64,000 nt of DNA from Massilia sp. Root133 (GCF_001426525.1 NZ_LMEW01000034.1:4697-68696); one strand, 5' to 3'. Positions 28,959 through 39,097 are shown, counted from the first letter of the stretch. Made by a program: numbers and translations. Notes: generated from the letters alone by a model not told the origin.

Positions 28959-31415
28959 ATGTTGACCAGAGCCGTATCCAGGCCCACGCGCGGCCCGCGC
29001 GTTCCGATCGCCACCGCGACCACGCTGGCCCTGCTGGCCTGGGCGCCCGTCCAGGCGCAACAGCCGAGCAATGACGACTCGCTGCAGCCGCCAGACCTGC
29101 AAGCCGCTTCCGCCCCGCAGCCCAAGCTCGAGCAAGTCGTCGTCACCGCCAACCGCCGGGTCGAAAAGCTCGAGGACGTCCCCGCGTCGATCTCGGTGCT
29201 GGGCGAGGAAACCCTGCAGCGGAACAACGTGCGCGAACTGGTCGACATCGTCAACCTGTCTCCCGCCCTGTCGATCTCGGTCGGCACCCAGGTCGGCACC
29301 AACAGCATCAACATGCGCGGCATCGGCACCACCTCGAACAACCTCGGCATCGAGGGCGACGTCGCGGTCCTGGTCGACGACATCCCTTACTCGCAGGCGC
29401 AGCAGGCGTTCAAGGATGCGTCCGACGTGGCGCGCGTGGAAGTGCTGAAGGGTCCGCAAAGCACGTTGTTCGGCAAGAGTTCGATCGCCGGCGCGGTGTT
29501 GATGACGACCAAGCCGATCGGATCCGGCCCGATGCGGACGCGCGTGAGCCTGTACCGCACCAGCGACCATGAATACCGTGCCTCCGCCGCCCTGAGCGGG
29601 CGCTTGAGCGACGACGTCGGCCTGCGCCTGTACGCCAGCAAGACGAACTTTCCTGGCATGCTGCACAACTTGACCAACGACACGATGCAGAACGGCTCGG
29701 GCGGCAGGAGCTTCCTGGCCAAGCTGCAATGGCGGGTGACGTCCGACCTCGACCTGATGATCGCCCCGCATTTCGACCACTCACTGTCGACCGGGAACAC
29801 GGCCGCCATCATCGCCATCGATCCGGGCGTGGGCTACCTCTACAACAAGAAATACACGGCGCTGTCGAACACCGTCGTCCTGCGCGGCATCCACATCGGC
29901 CCGTGGAACCGGGAGATCCGCAACGATTCGCCGACCGGGCTGGAGTCGACCGACCGCGGTGTCGGCGTGCGCGCCAATTATGCGTTCCCGGACGGCTCGC
30001 CTCTCGCCGGCCATACCCTGACCTCGATCACCTCGGTCGACAACAACCTGTCGAACGACTTCCGCGACAACGACAATATCGACCTGATCTCGACCTACTA
30101 CCAGGTGGACGCGAGCGGCAAGCCGTCCGGCATCGCCGATCCGCCCATGCTCAACGGCACCACGTCCAGCAAGACCTCGACCCAGGAATTCCGGCTGACC
30201 TCGCCGGACGGCGGCGCATTCCGCTACCTGATCGGCGCGTGGGCGTCGCGCAATACGATCTATCGCACGTATTACCGCGGCAACCCGTTTGTGAAGGAAA
30301 CCAATTTCACCAACTACCTCACCGATTCGGGCGTCCTCAACCACGCGGTCTATGCCAACACGAACTGGGACGTCGCGCCCCGCCACAGTGTGAGCGCCGG
30401 CGTGCGCCTGAACCGCGAGACCAACAATTATTCCTTCCATACGATCGACAGCCTCTCGTCGTCGGCGCCGACCAACGTCCACACCGGCGAGTACTATTAT
30501 GTCGCCCCGCAGCACAAGGAAACGGCGGTGACGGGCAAGCTGGGCTACAGCTTCCACGTCACGCCGGACGTGATGGCCTATGGCACCGCCTCCACCGGCA
30601 ACAAAGGCGTCGCCTACGACATGACCAGCGGCGCCAACAACCCGAACGTGTTCGCCCACCTGCCGCTGGCGGCCGAGAAGGCGGTCAGCCTGGAAGCCGG
30701 CCTGAAGGCCAACCTGTGGCACAACCGCGCCACCTTCAACGCCGCCGTCTTCCAGACCCGGTTCCGCGACTACCAGACCTCGGCCACGGAGCGCTTCTCG
30801 GACGGCAGCCAGGCGAGCGTCCTGTACAGCATCCCGTCGATCCAGACGCGCGGCTTCGAGGCCGACGCCACCGTGCTGGCGACGCGCGCGCTGCTGTTGA
30901 ACGCGAACCTGGCCTTCACGCGCGCCACGATCCGCTCCTGGGACCAGGGGGCCTGCTACACCGGCGCGACCGACTGCACGATCCCGAACCGCCTGGTGCC
31001 CGGCGCCTTCCTGCGCGACGCCAGCGGCGGCTCGATGCCGAATTCGCCCAAGTGGAAGCTGTCGATGGGCGCTGAATACACGCTGCCGCCAGCCGCGTGG
31101 CTGCCCTATCCGGTCGCGGTGAATGCCCAGTGGCGCACCCAGTCGGCCGTGCGCGGCGCGATCAGCCAGGACCCGACCCTCGACCGCCCGGGCTACGGCA
31201 TCCTCGACCTCGGCGCCCACGTCAGCGACGCCAAGGGACGCTACAAGCTGTCCGTGGGTGTGCGCAACGTGCTCGACAAGCACTACGCGGTCGGCAACGT
31301 CGGTTCCTTCCTGAATTTCAAGCAGACCAGCGGACCCGACATCAAATCGTATGGCTGGCAGCCGGCCCGCGACGCCTTCCGCTACACGTCGATCCGGCTC
31401 GACATGACGTTCTGA
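28959..31415 (+). CDS. TonB-dependent receptor of the polysaccharide-use operon
   Basis: 818 aa from the ATG at 28959, which has AAGGAG nearby and yields a good signal peptide ending in PVQAQ; an upstream in-frame GTG at 28926 lacks both features. A TonB box (EQVVVTA) precedes a plug domain (about 55-170: EDVPASISVLGEE, INMRGIGT, VEVLKGPQSTLFG). The rest is a 22-strand beta-barrel ending in the outer-membrane signature SIRLDMTF with terminal Phe. It should import an oligosaccharide across the outer membrane. It is the first gene of a run ending at 42581 and lies directly behind operators O1 and O2. Confidence 0.93.
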   Translation: MLTRAVSRPTRGPRVPIATATTLALLAWAPVQAQQPSNDDSLQPPDLQAASAPQPKLEQVVVTANRRVEKLEDVPASISVLGEETLQRNNVRELVDIVNLSPALSISVGTQVGTNSINMRGIGTTSNNLGIEGDVAVLVDDIPYSQAQQAFKDASDVARVEVLKGPQSTLFGKSSIAGAVLMTTKPIGSGPMRTRVSLYRTSDHEYRASAALSGRLSDDVGLRLYASKTNFPGMLHNLTNDTMQNGSGGRSFLAKLQWRVTSDLDLMIAPHFDHSLSTGNTAAIIAIDPGVGYLYNKKYTALSNTVVLRGIHIGPWNREIRNDSPTGLESTDRGVGVRANYAFPDGSPLAGHTLTSITSVDNNLSNDFRDNDNIDLISTYYQVDASGKPSGIADPPMLNGTTSSKTSTQEFRLTSPDGGAFRYLIGAWASRNTIYRTYYRGNPFVKETNFTNYLTDSGVLNHAVYANTNWDVAPRHSVSAGVRLNRETNNYSFHTIDSLSSSAPTNVHTGEYYYVAPQHKETAVTGKLGYSFHVTPDVMAYGTASTGNKGVAYDMTSGANNPNVFAHLPLAAEKAVSLEAGLKANLWHNRATFNAAVFQTRFRDYQTSATERFSDGSQASVLYSIPSIQTRGFEADATVLATRALLLNANLAFTRATIRSWDQGACYTGATDCTIPNRLVPGAFLRDASGGSMPNSPKWKLSMGAEYTLPPAAWLPYPVAVNAQWRTQSAVRGAISQDPTLDRPGYGILDLGAHVSDAKGRYKLSVGVRNVLDKHYAVGNVGSFLNFKQTSGPDIKSYGWQPARDAFRYTSIRLDMTF

Positions 31416-31431
31416 CAGACCGGGCGACACC

Positions 31432-32472
31432 ATGAACGAACCCAGAATCCAGGACGTCGCCAGGCTGGCCGGTGTCTCGACCACGAGCGTCTCGAATTTC
31501 CTGAACAACCGGATGGAACAGATGCGGCCGGACACCCGTCTCAAGATCGGGCAGGCGATCGCGCAGCTGGGCTACCGCCCCAACAGCGCGGCGCGCCAGC
31601 TCAAGACCGGCGTATCGGCCATGGTCGGCCTGCTGGTGCCGTCGCTGGCCAACCAGTTCTTCGGCGCCCTGGCCTGCGCGATCGAAACGGCGGCCGCACG
31701 CCATGGCTGCCAGGTGATGACCTTCAGCACCTTCCGCGACCCGGACCGCGAGCGCGCCGTCACGGCCGACCTGCTGGCCTACGGCGCGCAAGGCATCGTC
31801 ACGGGATCGGCCCTGAACGACACCGACCACCTCGCGACGATCGCCACGCGCTGTCCGGTCGTGGCCTTCGATATCCGGCGTTCCGGCGACAACCACGACC
31901 GCATCACCACCGTCTCGGTCGACAACGTCGCGGCCACCGCGCTGGCCGTCGAGCACCTGGCCTCGCTGGGGCACCGGTCGATCGCGCTGGTGACGCCGCC
32001 GCCGTACACGCTGAACCGCCAGGATCGCCTGAAGGGCTTCCAGCAGGCCGTCGCGCGCAACGGGCTCACCGGCGAACTGATCATCGCGGACGCGAACGAG
32101 GCGCCGCGCGACCCGCACGGCGATACCCAACTGTTCGAACTGGGGCGCAGCGCAGCGCCGCGCCTGCTGGCGGCCGCGAGCCGGCCGACGGCGGCGATCG
32201 GCATCAACGACATGATGGCGATCGGGATCGGCGTCGGCCTGCGGCAGCTGGGCAAACAGGTGCCGCGCGATTTTTCGCTGATCGGCATCGACGACATCTT
32301 TTTCGCGGTCGCCCACGATCCGCCCCTGACCACCGTGCGCCAGCCGATCCAGGCCATGGCGGACGCCGCCGTCCAGCGTATCGTGGCACCGGGCGCCGCC
32401 ACGGCCGACGACGGCGGCCTGTTCGCACCGGAACTGGTCGTCCGGGCCTCGACCGCCGCACCGCGTACCTAG
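31432..32472 (+). CDS. LacI family transcriptional regulator, copy 1
   Basis: 346 aa. The N-terminal helix-turn-helix and hinge are typical (IQDVARLAGVSTTSVSNFLN then LKIGQAIAQLGYRPNSAARQL), followed by a periplasmic-binding-protein-like ligand domain (MVGLLVPSLANQFFGAL). In LacI numbering the specificity positions 17, 18 and 22 read Thr, Thr and Asn. It is closely similar along its full length to the second LacI protein at 45585-46637. Being inside the operon it probably controls, through O1 and O2, it is likely autoregulated. The inducer is likely a uronate or an unsaturated breakdown product, by context. Confidence 0.93.
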   Translation: MNEPRIQDVARLAGVSTTSVSNFLNNRMEQMRPDTRLKIGQAIAQLGYRPNSAARQLKTGVSAMVGLLVPSLANQFFGALACAIETAAARHGCQVMTFSTFRDPDRERAVTADLLAYGAQGIVTGSALNDTDHLATIATRCPVVAFDIRRSGDNHDRITTVSVDNVAATALAVEHLASLGHRSIALVTPPPYTLNRQDRLKGFQQAVARNGLTGELIIADANEAPRDPHGDTQLFELGRSAAPRLLAAASRPTAAIGINDMMAIGIGVGLRQLGKQVPRDFSLIGIDDIFFAVAHDPPLTTVRQPIQAMADAAVQRIVAPGAATADDGGLFAPELVVRASTAAPRT

Positions 32473-32506
32473 CAACACCACAACCATGAAGAGGAAGACA
32501 AAGGAT

Positions 32507-33262
32507 ATGGAACTCATCGGAAAAAAAGCGCTGGTCACCGGCGGCGCATCGGGCATCGGCAAGGCCAGCTCGCTGGCGCTGGCGCAGGCGGGCGCGGACG
32601 TCGTACTGACCTACTGGAGCAGCGGCGCCGAGGCCGACGAAGTCGTGGCGCAGATTCGCGCAATGGGCCGGCGCGCGCATGCGATCCAGGCAGACATGAG
32701 CGATAGCGGCGCGGCCGAACGGGTGTTCGTCGAAGCCGAATACGTGATCGGCGAGATCGACGTCGTCTTCGCGAACATCGGTGGCCTGATCCAGCGCTGC
32801 CGCGTCGCCGAGATGCCGCAGTCCCTGTGGGATGACGCCGTGAACCTGAATCTCACCAGCACCTTCGCGATCTGCCAGGCGGCCATGCGGCGCATGGAGC
32901 CGCGTCGGCGCGGGTCCATCGTCACGATGTCGTCGCTGGCGGCCTTCGACGGCGGCGGCCCGGGCTCGACCCATTACGCCGCGTCGAAAGCGGCCGTGGC
33001 CGGGTTCACGCGCGCGCTGGCGAAGGAAGCCGGTCCGCTGGGCATCCGCGTCAACGGGGTGGCGCCGGGCCTGATCGCCACCCGGTTCCACGACACGTTC
33101 AATACGCCGGCCAACCGCCAGGCCATCGCGGAGCGCACGCCGGTACGGCGCGAAGGCGCGCCCGAGGACGTGGCCAATGTCGTGGTCTTCCTGGCCTCCG
33201 AGCGCGCCGCCTTCCTGGCCGGCGAGATCGTCCAGGTCAACGGCGGCCTGGGCCTGTACTGA
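32507..33262 (+). CDS. SDR oxidoreductase, probable DEH reductase / 2-deoxy-gluconate type dehydrogenase
   Basis: 251 aa from the ATG at 32507; the ATG at 32486 would add seven lysine-rich residues, and GAGGAAG lies at a good distance from the later start. The cofactor motif TGGASGIG is at 11-18, the catalytic YAASK at 157-161 with a serine near 143. It is a classical SDR of FabG/KduD type. In alginate degradation an SDR reduces 4-deoxy-L-erythro-5-hexoseulose uronate (DEH) to 2-keto-3-deoxygluconate; the KDG kinase two genes downstream makes this the best guess. A KduD-like role for pectin-derived diketouronate is the alternative. Confidence 0.85.
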   Translation: MELIGKKALVTGGASGIGKASSLALAQAGADVVLTYWSSGAEADEVVAQIRAMGRRAHAIQADMSDSGAAERVFVEAEYVIGEIDVVFANIGGLIQRCRVAEMPQSLWDDAVNLNLTSTFAICQAAMRRMEPRRRGSIVTMSSLAAFDGGGPGSTHYAASKAAVAGFTRALAKEAGPLGIRVNGVAPGLIATRFHDTFNTPANRQAIAERTPVRREGAPEDVANVVVFLASERAAFLAGEIVQVNGGLGLY

Positions 33263-33279
33263 CCGGAACGGAGCACGCG

Positions 33280-35286
33280 ATGAATTCCACCTTCACACGC
33301 CGCCGCTTCCTGGGCGCCGGCCTGTCGCTGCCAGCGCTGGCCCTGCAAAACGCCCTCGCCCAGGACGAACGCGAATCGCTGGGCACCGGCCAGGGCAAGC
33401 CCACGGCCGGTCCGCATCCCTTGCAGACCCTCATGGCTTCCCACCCGGCACCGCTGCGCCGCGAGCTGCAGGGCGTGCATCCGCGCGTATTCGTCACCGC
33501 CGACGGCCTGGACCAGTTGCGCCGGCGCGCCAGGGGCAGCGACCGCGCGCAATGGCAGGCCGCGCTGGCCAGCCTGGTCGCCCTGCGCCAGCCGCCGGCA
33601 GAAGCGCCGGCGCAGAAACGGCGCGCGCAGAACGAAACCGCGATCGGCATCATCGGCGCGGCCCTGGCCTACCGCATCGAGGGCGACGCCCGCTACCTCG
33701 ACGCCGCCCGGCGCTACATGGACGCCGCCGTCAGCTACCCGGTATGGGGCTACACCTACAGCAAACCCGACATCGACCTGGCCGCCGGCCATCTGCTGTA
33801 CGGCCTGGGCGCGGGCTACGATTTGTTGTACGACGTACTGGAACCGGCCGAGCGCACGCGCTACCGCGACAAGCTGGTGCGCCAGGCCGGCATCCTGGCC
33901 GAGCATTTCATGCCGGCGCCGGGCAAGTCGTACTCGTACAGCCAGAACCACTGCTTCATCCCGGTCGCCGGCCTCGCCGTGGCCGCCTACGCGTTGTGGG
34001 ACGACACGCCGGACGCGGCGCGCTGGGCCGCCCTGGCGCGCGCCATCTTCAGCCGCGTGCTCGACGTGGCCTCGCCCGACGGGTATTTCTACGAAGGCGT
34101 GGAGTACTGGATCTTCTCGATGCCGTGGATCGTCCACGCGCTGGATGCCTTCGCCCACGCCGCCGGCGACGACATGTACGATACGCCGGCCCTGCGCCGC
34201 ACCCACCTGTACATCGCGCACTCGCTGACGCCCAACGGCCAGGACGTGTACGATTTCGGCGACGTGTTCGAGGGTCCGGTCACGCGCTCCCGCAAGGGCG
34301 AGGAGCCGGCGCGCACGCACCCCGGCGGCAAGCTGAATTCGAACTACAACCTGTTGTACCGGCTGGCCGCGCGCTTTTCCGACCCGCAGGCGCAAGGCGT
34401 GGCCGATTGGATGGCCTCGCTCGGTCACGTCTGCGCGGAAGACTTCTGGACCCTGCTGTGGCGCGACCCGGCCATCGAGGCCGCGCCGATGGCGGCACTG
34501 CCGCCCTACCACCATTTCGACGACCTCGGCACGGTGTACTGGCGCAGCGACTGGACGCCGCGCGCCACCGCATTCGCGTTCCGCGCCGGACCGCCGGAAG
34601 GCCACCATGTCGCGTCGCTGATCGGCAAGCTGCCCGACTGGCATCTCGAGACCGGCCACGCGCACCCCGACGCCGGCAGCTTCATCCTGTACGGGGCCGG
34701 CACCTACCTGACCGGACCGATGGGCTATGCCGGTATCCCGACCAGCAAATTGAGCAATACGCTGCTGATCGACGGCCACGGCCAGGCCAACGAGGGCGGC
34801 GGCCACGACGCCTTCCGCGATTACCCGTATGGCCGCCTGGACGCGATCCGCTTCGCCAGCGTCAGACTGGGCCGCGACGGCGCCGAGCTCGTCGCCGACC
34901 TGGCCGGTGCCTACCGCCCCGAACTCGGCGTGGAAAAGCTGCAGCGGCGCTTCCGCTATGCCCGCGGCGCGTGGACCGTGACCGATACGCTGCGCGCCAG
35001 CAAGCCCGTGGTGCTGACCGCGCAGGTCCATGGCGACGGCGCCATCGCCAGGACCGGCGCCCATCGCTACCTCGTGCAAGGCGCCCCGGCCGCGCTGGCG
35101 GTCGACGTCGGCACGGCGGCCGCCAAGGCCGTGATCGAACCGGGGATCGTGGTTGCCGCCGGACCGCCCGGCCACGTCGACCGCGGCCCGACCGAGGAAC
35201 GCGGCACGGTGCTGCGGCTGTCGCTGCCCGCCAGCCGCGACGCCACGCTCGTGACCACGCTGTCGATCGCGGAGCGCCGCCCATGA
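33280..35286 (+). CDS. Heparinase II/III-type polysaccharide lyase with Tat signal
   Basis: 668 aa. The N-terminus has a twin-arginine signal (TRRRFLGAGLSLPALALQ), so the protein is exported folded to the periplasm. An alpha-helical toroid follows (HPRVFVTADGLDQLRRRA near 55, then SQNHCFIPVAGLAVAAYALW near 225), and then a beta-sandwich with the heparinase II/III pattern (GHAHPDAGSFILYGAGTYL near 460). The layout fits PL15/PL17-type oligo-uronide lyases, which cut oligomers to unsaturated monomers; the exact family cannot be set by eye. It probably acts after the endo-type PL7-like lyase encoded downstream. Confidence 0.8.
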   Translation: MNSTFTRRRFLGAGLSLPALALQNALAQDERESLGTGQGKPTAGPHPLQTLMASHPAPLRRELQGVHPRVFVTADGLDQLRRRARGSDRAQWQAALASLVALRQPPAEAPAQKRRAQNETAIGIIGAALAYRIEGDARYLDAARRYMDAAVSYPVWGYTYSKPDIDLAAGHLLYGLGAGYDLLYDVLEPAERTRYRDKLVRQAGILAEHFMPAPGKSYSYSQNHCFIPVAGLAVAAYALWDDTPDAARWAALARAIFSRVLDVASPDGYFYEGVEYWIFSMPWIVHALDAFAHAAGDDMYDTPALRRTHLYIAHSLTPNGQDVYDFGDVFEGPVTRSRKGEEPARTHPGGKLNSNYNLLYRLAARFSDPQAQGVADWMASLGHVCAEDFWTLLWRDPAIEAAPMAALPPYHHFDDLGTVYWRSDWTPRATAFAFRAGPPEGHHVASLIGKLPDWHLETGHAHPDAGSFILYGAGTYLTGPMGYAGIPTSKLSNTLLIDGHGQANEGGGHDAFRDYPYGRLDAIRFASVRLGRDGAELVADLAGAYRPELGVEKLQRRFRYARGAWTVTDTLRASKPVVLTAQVHGDGAIARTGAHRYLVQGAPAALAVDVGTAAAKAVIEPGIVVAAGPPGHVDRGPTEERGTVLRLSLPASRDATLVTTLSIAERRP

Positions 35287-36272
35287 CGGTTCCGGACGTC
35301 GTGACCGTGGGCGAGGCGATGGCGCTGCTGATCGCGCGCACGCCGGGCCCGTTGGAGGCCGTCGGCGAATTCGAGCGCGCCACCGCGGGCGCCGAATTGA
35401 ACGTCGCCGTCGGCCTCTCCCGGCTGGGCTTCCACGTCGGCTACATCGGCAGACTGGGACAGGACAGCCCGGGGCGCTACCTGCGCGCCTTCATGGCCGA
35501 CGAGCGGCTCGACCTGCGCCACCTGTCGATGGACGCGCGCTACCCGACCGGCCTGATGCTGAAACAGATGGCCGCCGACGGCGCCGATCCCGAGGTCGAA
35601 TACTTCCGCCGCGGCTCGGCCGCGAGTCGCCTGTCGGCACGCGACATGCCGGCGCCCGACAGCGATTTCGGACGCGCGCGCCTGCTGCATTTGACGGGCA
35701 TCTGCCCGGCGCTGTCGCGCGGCTGCAGGGAGCTGGCGTTTGCCCTGGCGCGCCAGGCCCGCGCCGGCGGCCGCACGGTGAGCTTCGACCCGAACCTGCG
35801 GCCGCGCCTGTGGCAATCGCGGACCGCGATGATCGAGACGGTCAACGCGCTCGCCTGCGCAGCCGACATCGTGCTGCCGGGCCTGGCCGAGGGGCGGCTC
35901 CTCACCGCCTGCGACGACCCGGCCGGCATCGCCCGCTACTACCTCGAACGGGGCGTGCGGCAGGTGGTCGTCAAGCTTGGAGCGGAAGGCGCCTACGTCG
36001 CCGGCGCCGACGTGGAGGCAGGCGTCGTGCCCGGCGTGCCGGTGCCCCGCGTCGTCGACACGGTCGGCGCCGGCGACGGCTTCGCGGTCGGCGTGATCAG
36101 TTCGCTGCTCGACGGCCTGGACTTGCGCGCCGCGGCGGCGCGCGGCTGCGCCATCGGCGCCCGCGTGGTGCAGTTCCGCGGCGACTGCGAAGGTTTGCCG
36201 CGCCGAGCGCAATTGGCCGAAGCACCGGCCCGCCCCGGCAGGACGAGAATCAATATGGAGACACAGGCATGA
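35283..36272 (+). CDS. kdgK: 2-dehydro-3-deoxygluconokinase (KDG kinase), PfkB family
   Basis: 329 aa; ATGA overlap with the lyase gene. PfkB family marks are clear: an N-terminal VTVGEAMALL, a GGELNVAVGLSRLG-like segment (GAELNVAVGLSRLG) and the C-terminal DTVGAGDGFAVGV (Asp259 to about 271) with the catalytic base Asp265. It would phosphorylate 2-keto-3-deoxygluconate to KDPG in the cytoplasm, downstream of the SDR step. No KDPG aldolase of the Eda type is in the window; the RraA-like proteins may fill a related aldolase role. Confidence 0.88.
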   Translation: MTVPDVVTVGEAMALLIARTPGPLEAVGEFERATAGAELNVAVGLSRLGFHVGYIGRLGQDSPGRYLRAFMADERLDLRHLSMDARYPTGLMLKQMAADGADPEVEYFRRGSAASRLSARDMPAPDSDFGRARLLHLTGICPALSRGCRELAFALARQARAGGRTVSFDPNLRPRLWQSRTAMIETVNALACAADIVLPGLAEGRLLTACDDPAGIARYYLERGVRQVVVKLGAEGAYVAGADVEAGVVPGVPVPRVVDTVGAGDGFAVGVISSLLDGLDLRAAAARGCAIGARVVQFRGDCEGLPRRAQLAEAPARPGRTRINMETQA

Positions 36273-37579
36273 AAACCATCAAAGGCTTGCGCTGGCTGAT
36301 CATCTCGCTGGTGGCGGTGGCGACGATCATCAACTACATCGACCGCTCGGCGTTGGCGGTCATGTGGCCCGGCATCGCATCCGAACTGGGCATGGACAAG
36401 CGCGACTACGCCAACATCGTGACGATCTTCCTGATCGGCTATGCCGTCGGCCAGTCGCTGTTCGGCAAGGTGTTCGACGCCCTCGGCACGCGGATCGGCT
36501 TCGTGCTGTCGATCCTGGTCTGGTCCGGCGCGATCGCACTGCACTACGTGGCGCGCTCGGCGCTGTCGTTCGGCCTGTTCCGCACGATGCTGGGCGTGGG
36601 CGAAGCCGGCAACTGGCCCGGCGCCACCAAGGCCATCGCGGAATGGTTTCCGGTGCGCGAACGCGCGCTCGGCCAGGGCATCTTCGGCGCCGGGGCGTCG
36701 CTCGGGTCCGTGATCGCGCCGCCGCTGGTCGCCCTGCTGTATGCGGCGTACGGCTGGAAAGCGACCTTCGCGCTGATCGGCTCGCTCGGCTTCATCTGGA
36801 TCGTGCCCTGGTTGATCGTGTACAAGGCCGGTCCGGCCGCGCACCCGTGGATCGGCGCCGACGAACGCGCACTGATCCTGTCCGGCCCGCGGGACGCCGA
36901 AACGACGCAGGGCGAATACGTCCCCACGCTGGCCCAGTTGCTGCGCCATCGCCAGAGCTGGGGCGTGATCGCCGCGCGCTTCTTCATCGATCCGGTCTGG
37001 TGGCTGTTCGTCAGCTGGCTGCCTTTGTACCTGAACGAGCGCTTCGGCTTCGACGTCAAGGAGATCGGCATGTTCGCCTGGGTGCCCTACGTCGGCGCCG
37101 CGGTCGGCGCGCTGGCCGGCGGCTGGCTGTGCGGCAGGCTGCTGGCCCGCGGCTGGAGCGTGAACCGGGCCCGCAAGTCGGTGATCGCGGCCGGCCTGTT
37201 GCTGATGTTCCCGGCCCTGATCCTGAGCGCCGCGGCGGCCACGCCAGTGCTGGCGGTACTCGCCATCGGCGTGATCCTGTTCGGCTTCCAGGCGGCCATC
37301 ACCAACATCCAGACGCTGCCCAGCGATTTCTACTCCGGCCAGACCGTCGGTACCCTGGCGGGCCTGAGCGGCACCTCGGCCGTGCTCGGCGTCATCGTCT
37401 GCATGCAACTGGTGCCGGTCCTGACCGTGGGCGGCGACTACACGCCCTTCTTCATCCTGGGCGCGCTGCTGCTGCCCCTCGTATACCTATCCCTCTGGCT
37501 GGGCGGTCGCGTCGATCGCGTGCAGCCCCGCCCATCCCACAAGAAGACTGGAGACCTCGATGAAACCTGCGTTTTGTAA
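36269..37579 (+). CDS. MFS transporter, hexuronate (ExuT/ACS family) type
   Basis: 436 aa with 12 predicted helices, ATGA-coupled to kdgK. The first helix contains NYIDRSALAV, a hallmark of the anion:cation symporter family (ExuT, GudP), and MLGVGEAGNWPGATKAIAEW matches the family's helix-4 signature. It should carry uronate monomers or small unsaturated oligomers over the inner membrane. The following esterase gene starts 20 bp before its stop, so translation is coupled. Confidence 0.9.
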   Translation: MKTIKGLRWLIISLVAVATIINYIDRSALAVMWPGIASELGMDKRDYANIVTIFLIGYAVGQSLFGKVFDALGTRIGFVLSILVWSGAIALHYVARSALSFGLFRTMLGVGEAGNWPGATKAIAEWFPVRERALGQGIFGAGASLGSVIAPPLVALLYAAYGWKATFALIGSLGFIWIVPWLIVYKAGPAAHPWIGADERALILSGPRDAETTQGEYVPTLAQLLRHRQSWGVIAARFFIDPVWWLFVSWLPLYLNERFGFDVKEIGMFAWVPYVGAAVGALAGGWLCGRLLARGWSVNRARKSVIAAGLLLMFPALILSAAAATPVLAVLAIGVILFGFQAAITNIQTLPSDFYSGQTVGTLAGLSGTSAVLGVIVCMQLVPVLTVGGDYTPFFILGALLLPLVYLSLWLGGRVDRVQPRPSHKKTGDLDETCVL

Positions 37580-38318
37580 TTCCCTGCTGCTGGCGCTCGC
37601 GCTCGCGGCCAGCCCGTTCCACGCGCAAGCCGCTTCGGACCAACCCGGCGCGTCGCAGGCGGTCGAGAAGAAGGACGACGGCGTGTTCCTGAAAAAACAC
37701 GAAGCCATCCTGGCGCGCGCGAAGAGCGGCCCGATCGGGCTGCTGTTCCTGGGCGACTCGATCACCGAGCGCTGGCACATCGCCCCGCACATCTGGGAGA
37801 CCTATTACGGCAAGTACCAGCCGGCCAATTTCGGCATCGGCGGCGACCGTACCAACCACGTGATCTGGCGCATCGAGCACGGGGAACTGGACGGCATTGC
37901 GCCAAAGCTCGTGGTCTTCATGCTTGGTACCAACAACAGCCTCGATTACCCGCCCGAGGAGATCGCGGCGGCCGACCGCAAGATCGTCGGCATGATCCGC
38001 GCCAAGCTGCCGGACACGAAGATCCTGGTGCTCGGCATCTTTCCGCGCGGCCCGCGCGACCGCACCGGCAAGCCGGTGACCGAAGCGGGCGTCGAGGAAG
38101 CCGCCAGGCGCATGCGCACCATCGACGCCGTGAACCGCGACCTGGCCCTGCTGGACAACGGCCGCGACATCCGCTTCCTGAACATCAACGCCGTGTTCCT
38201 GGGCCAGGACGGCAAGATCCCCAACACCATCATGCCGGACCAGTTGCACCCGGGTCCCGCAGGCTACCAGCTGTGGGCCGACGCCATGCAGCCGCTGCTT
38301 CAGGAGATGCTCAAATGA
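37560..38318 (+). CDS. Secreted SGNH/GDSL esterase
   Basis: 252 aa with a signal peptide (LLLALALAASPFHAQA). The SGNH blocks are in order: GDSITERW with Ser67, the GIGGDRTNH Gly block, GTNN, and DQLHPG with Asp227 and His230. It resembles the platelet-activating-factor-acetylhydrolase-like GDSL esterases. In this operon it most likely removes acetyl or other ester groups from the polysaccharide or its fragments in the periplasm before lyase or uptake steps. Confidence 0.88.
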   Translation: MKPAFCNSLLLALALAASPFHAQAASDQPGASQAVEKKDDGVFLKKHEAILARAKSGPIGLLFLGDSITERWHIAPHIWETYYGKYQPANFGIGGDRTNHVIWRIEHGELDGIAPKLVVFMLGTNNSLDYPPEEIAAADRKIVGMIRAKLPDTKILVLGIFPRGPRDRTGKPVTEAGVEEAARRMRTIDAVNRDLALLDNGRDIRFLNINAVFLGQDGKIPNTIMPDQLHPGPAGYQLWADAMQPLLQEMLK

Positions 38319-39097
38319 AGAACGCCGCCCGTAGCCTGGCCTTCGCCCTGCCCCTGGCGTCGCTGGCGACCGCCCCGCATCCCGTTTCCGCCGCGCCGGC
38401 CTTCACGCCGCGCGGCGCGCTGGAACGCCTGTTCGACGTCGAGGGCAGGACGCCATACGCGGCGCCCTACGACGGCACGCTGCATTTCAGCGCGCTCGAC
38501 TCGAAGTACGATTCCGGCCATGGCCACGGCTATCGCAACGAACTGAAGATCGCCGCCGGGCTGCGCCGCAGCGCCGCGCAGACGCGCGAGCATTTCGCCG
38601 CGCGCGTGACGCCGCAGCTGCCGGACGGTGCCAAGACCATCGTCGCCCAGTACCACGTCGAAGGCCTGGACACCATCGTCAAAGTCTACGTGCAGGACAC
38701 GGCCGACCGCCAGGGCCTGGACGGCAACGGCGGGAACGGCGTGTTCGACATCCTGGTGCGCATGTCCGGCACGGACGGCAAGGAGGCCGCCACGGCGCTG
38801 GGCACGGTGCGCTCCGGCCAGCCGTTCGACCTGGACATCCGGTTCGCCGGCGGCGATGCGCGCGTGGCGGTCGTCGGTCCCGACGGCGTGCGGCGCGAAG
38901 GACACACCCGCATCAAGCCGGACGAGCGCGCCATCTATTTCAAGTTCGGCGATTATCTGCAGGCGCTCGACCCCGACACGGGCAAGCACACGATCAGCAG
39001 CGCCCAATGGGACCGCTACTACGCGGCCAAGCGCATCACGGCCGAGCACGTCGCCTTCACCAACACCGTCTTCGAGCGCGAAGGAGACCAGCCATGA
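38315..39097 (+). CDS. Polysaccharide lyase, PL7 (alginate lyase 2)-like
   Basis: 260 aa with a signal peptide ending near PVSAAPA; ATGA overlap with the esterase. It shows counterparts of the three PL7 sequence blocks: YRNELK (about 73) for the R-E-R block, AQYHVE (about 112) for the Q-I-H block, and IYFKFGDYLQ (about 206) for YFKAGVYNQ. PL7 enzymes cut alginate by beta-elimination. The blocks deviate slightly from the canonical ones (Tyr for Ile in Q-I-H, Leu for Asn in the last), so the true polymer could be a related polyuronate. Confidence 0.75.
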   Translation: MKNAARSLAFALPLASLATAPHPVSAAPAFTPRGALERLFDVEGRTPYAAPYDGTLHFSALDSKYDSGHGHGYRNELKIAAGLRRSAAQTREHFAARVTPQLPDGAKTIVAQYHVEGLDTIVKVYVQDTADRQGLDGNGGNGVFDILVRMSGTDGKEAATALGTVRSGQPFDLDIRFAGGDARVAVVGPDGVRREGHTRIKPDERAIYFKFGDYLQALDPDTGKHTISSAQWDRYYAAKRITAEHVAFTNTVFEREGDQP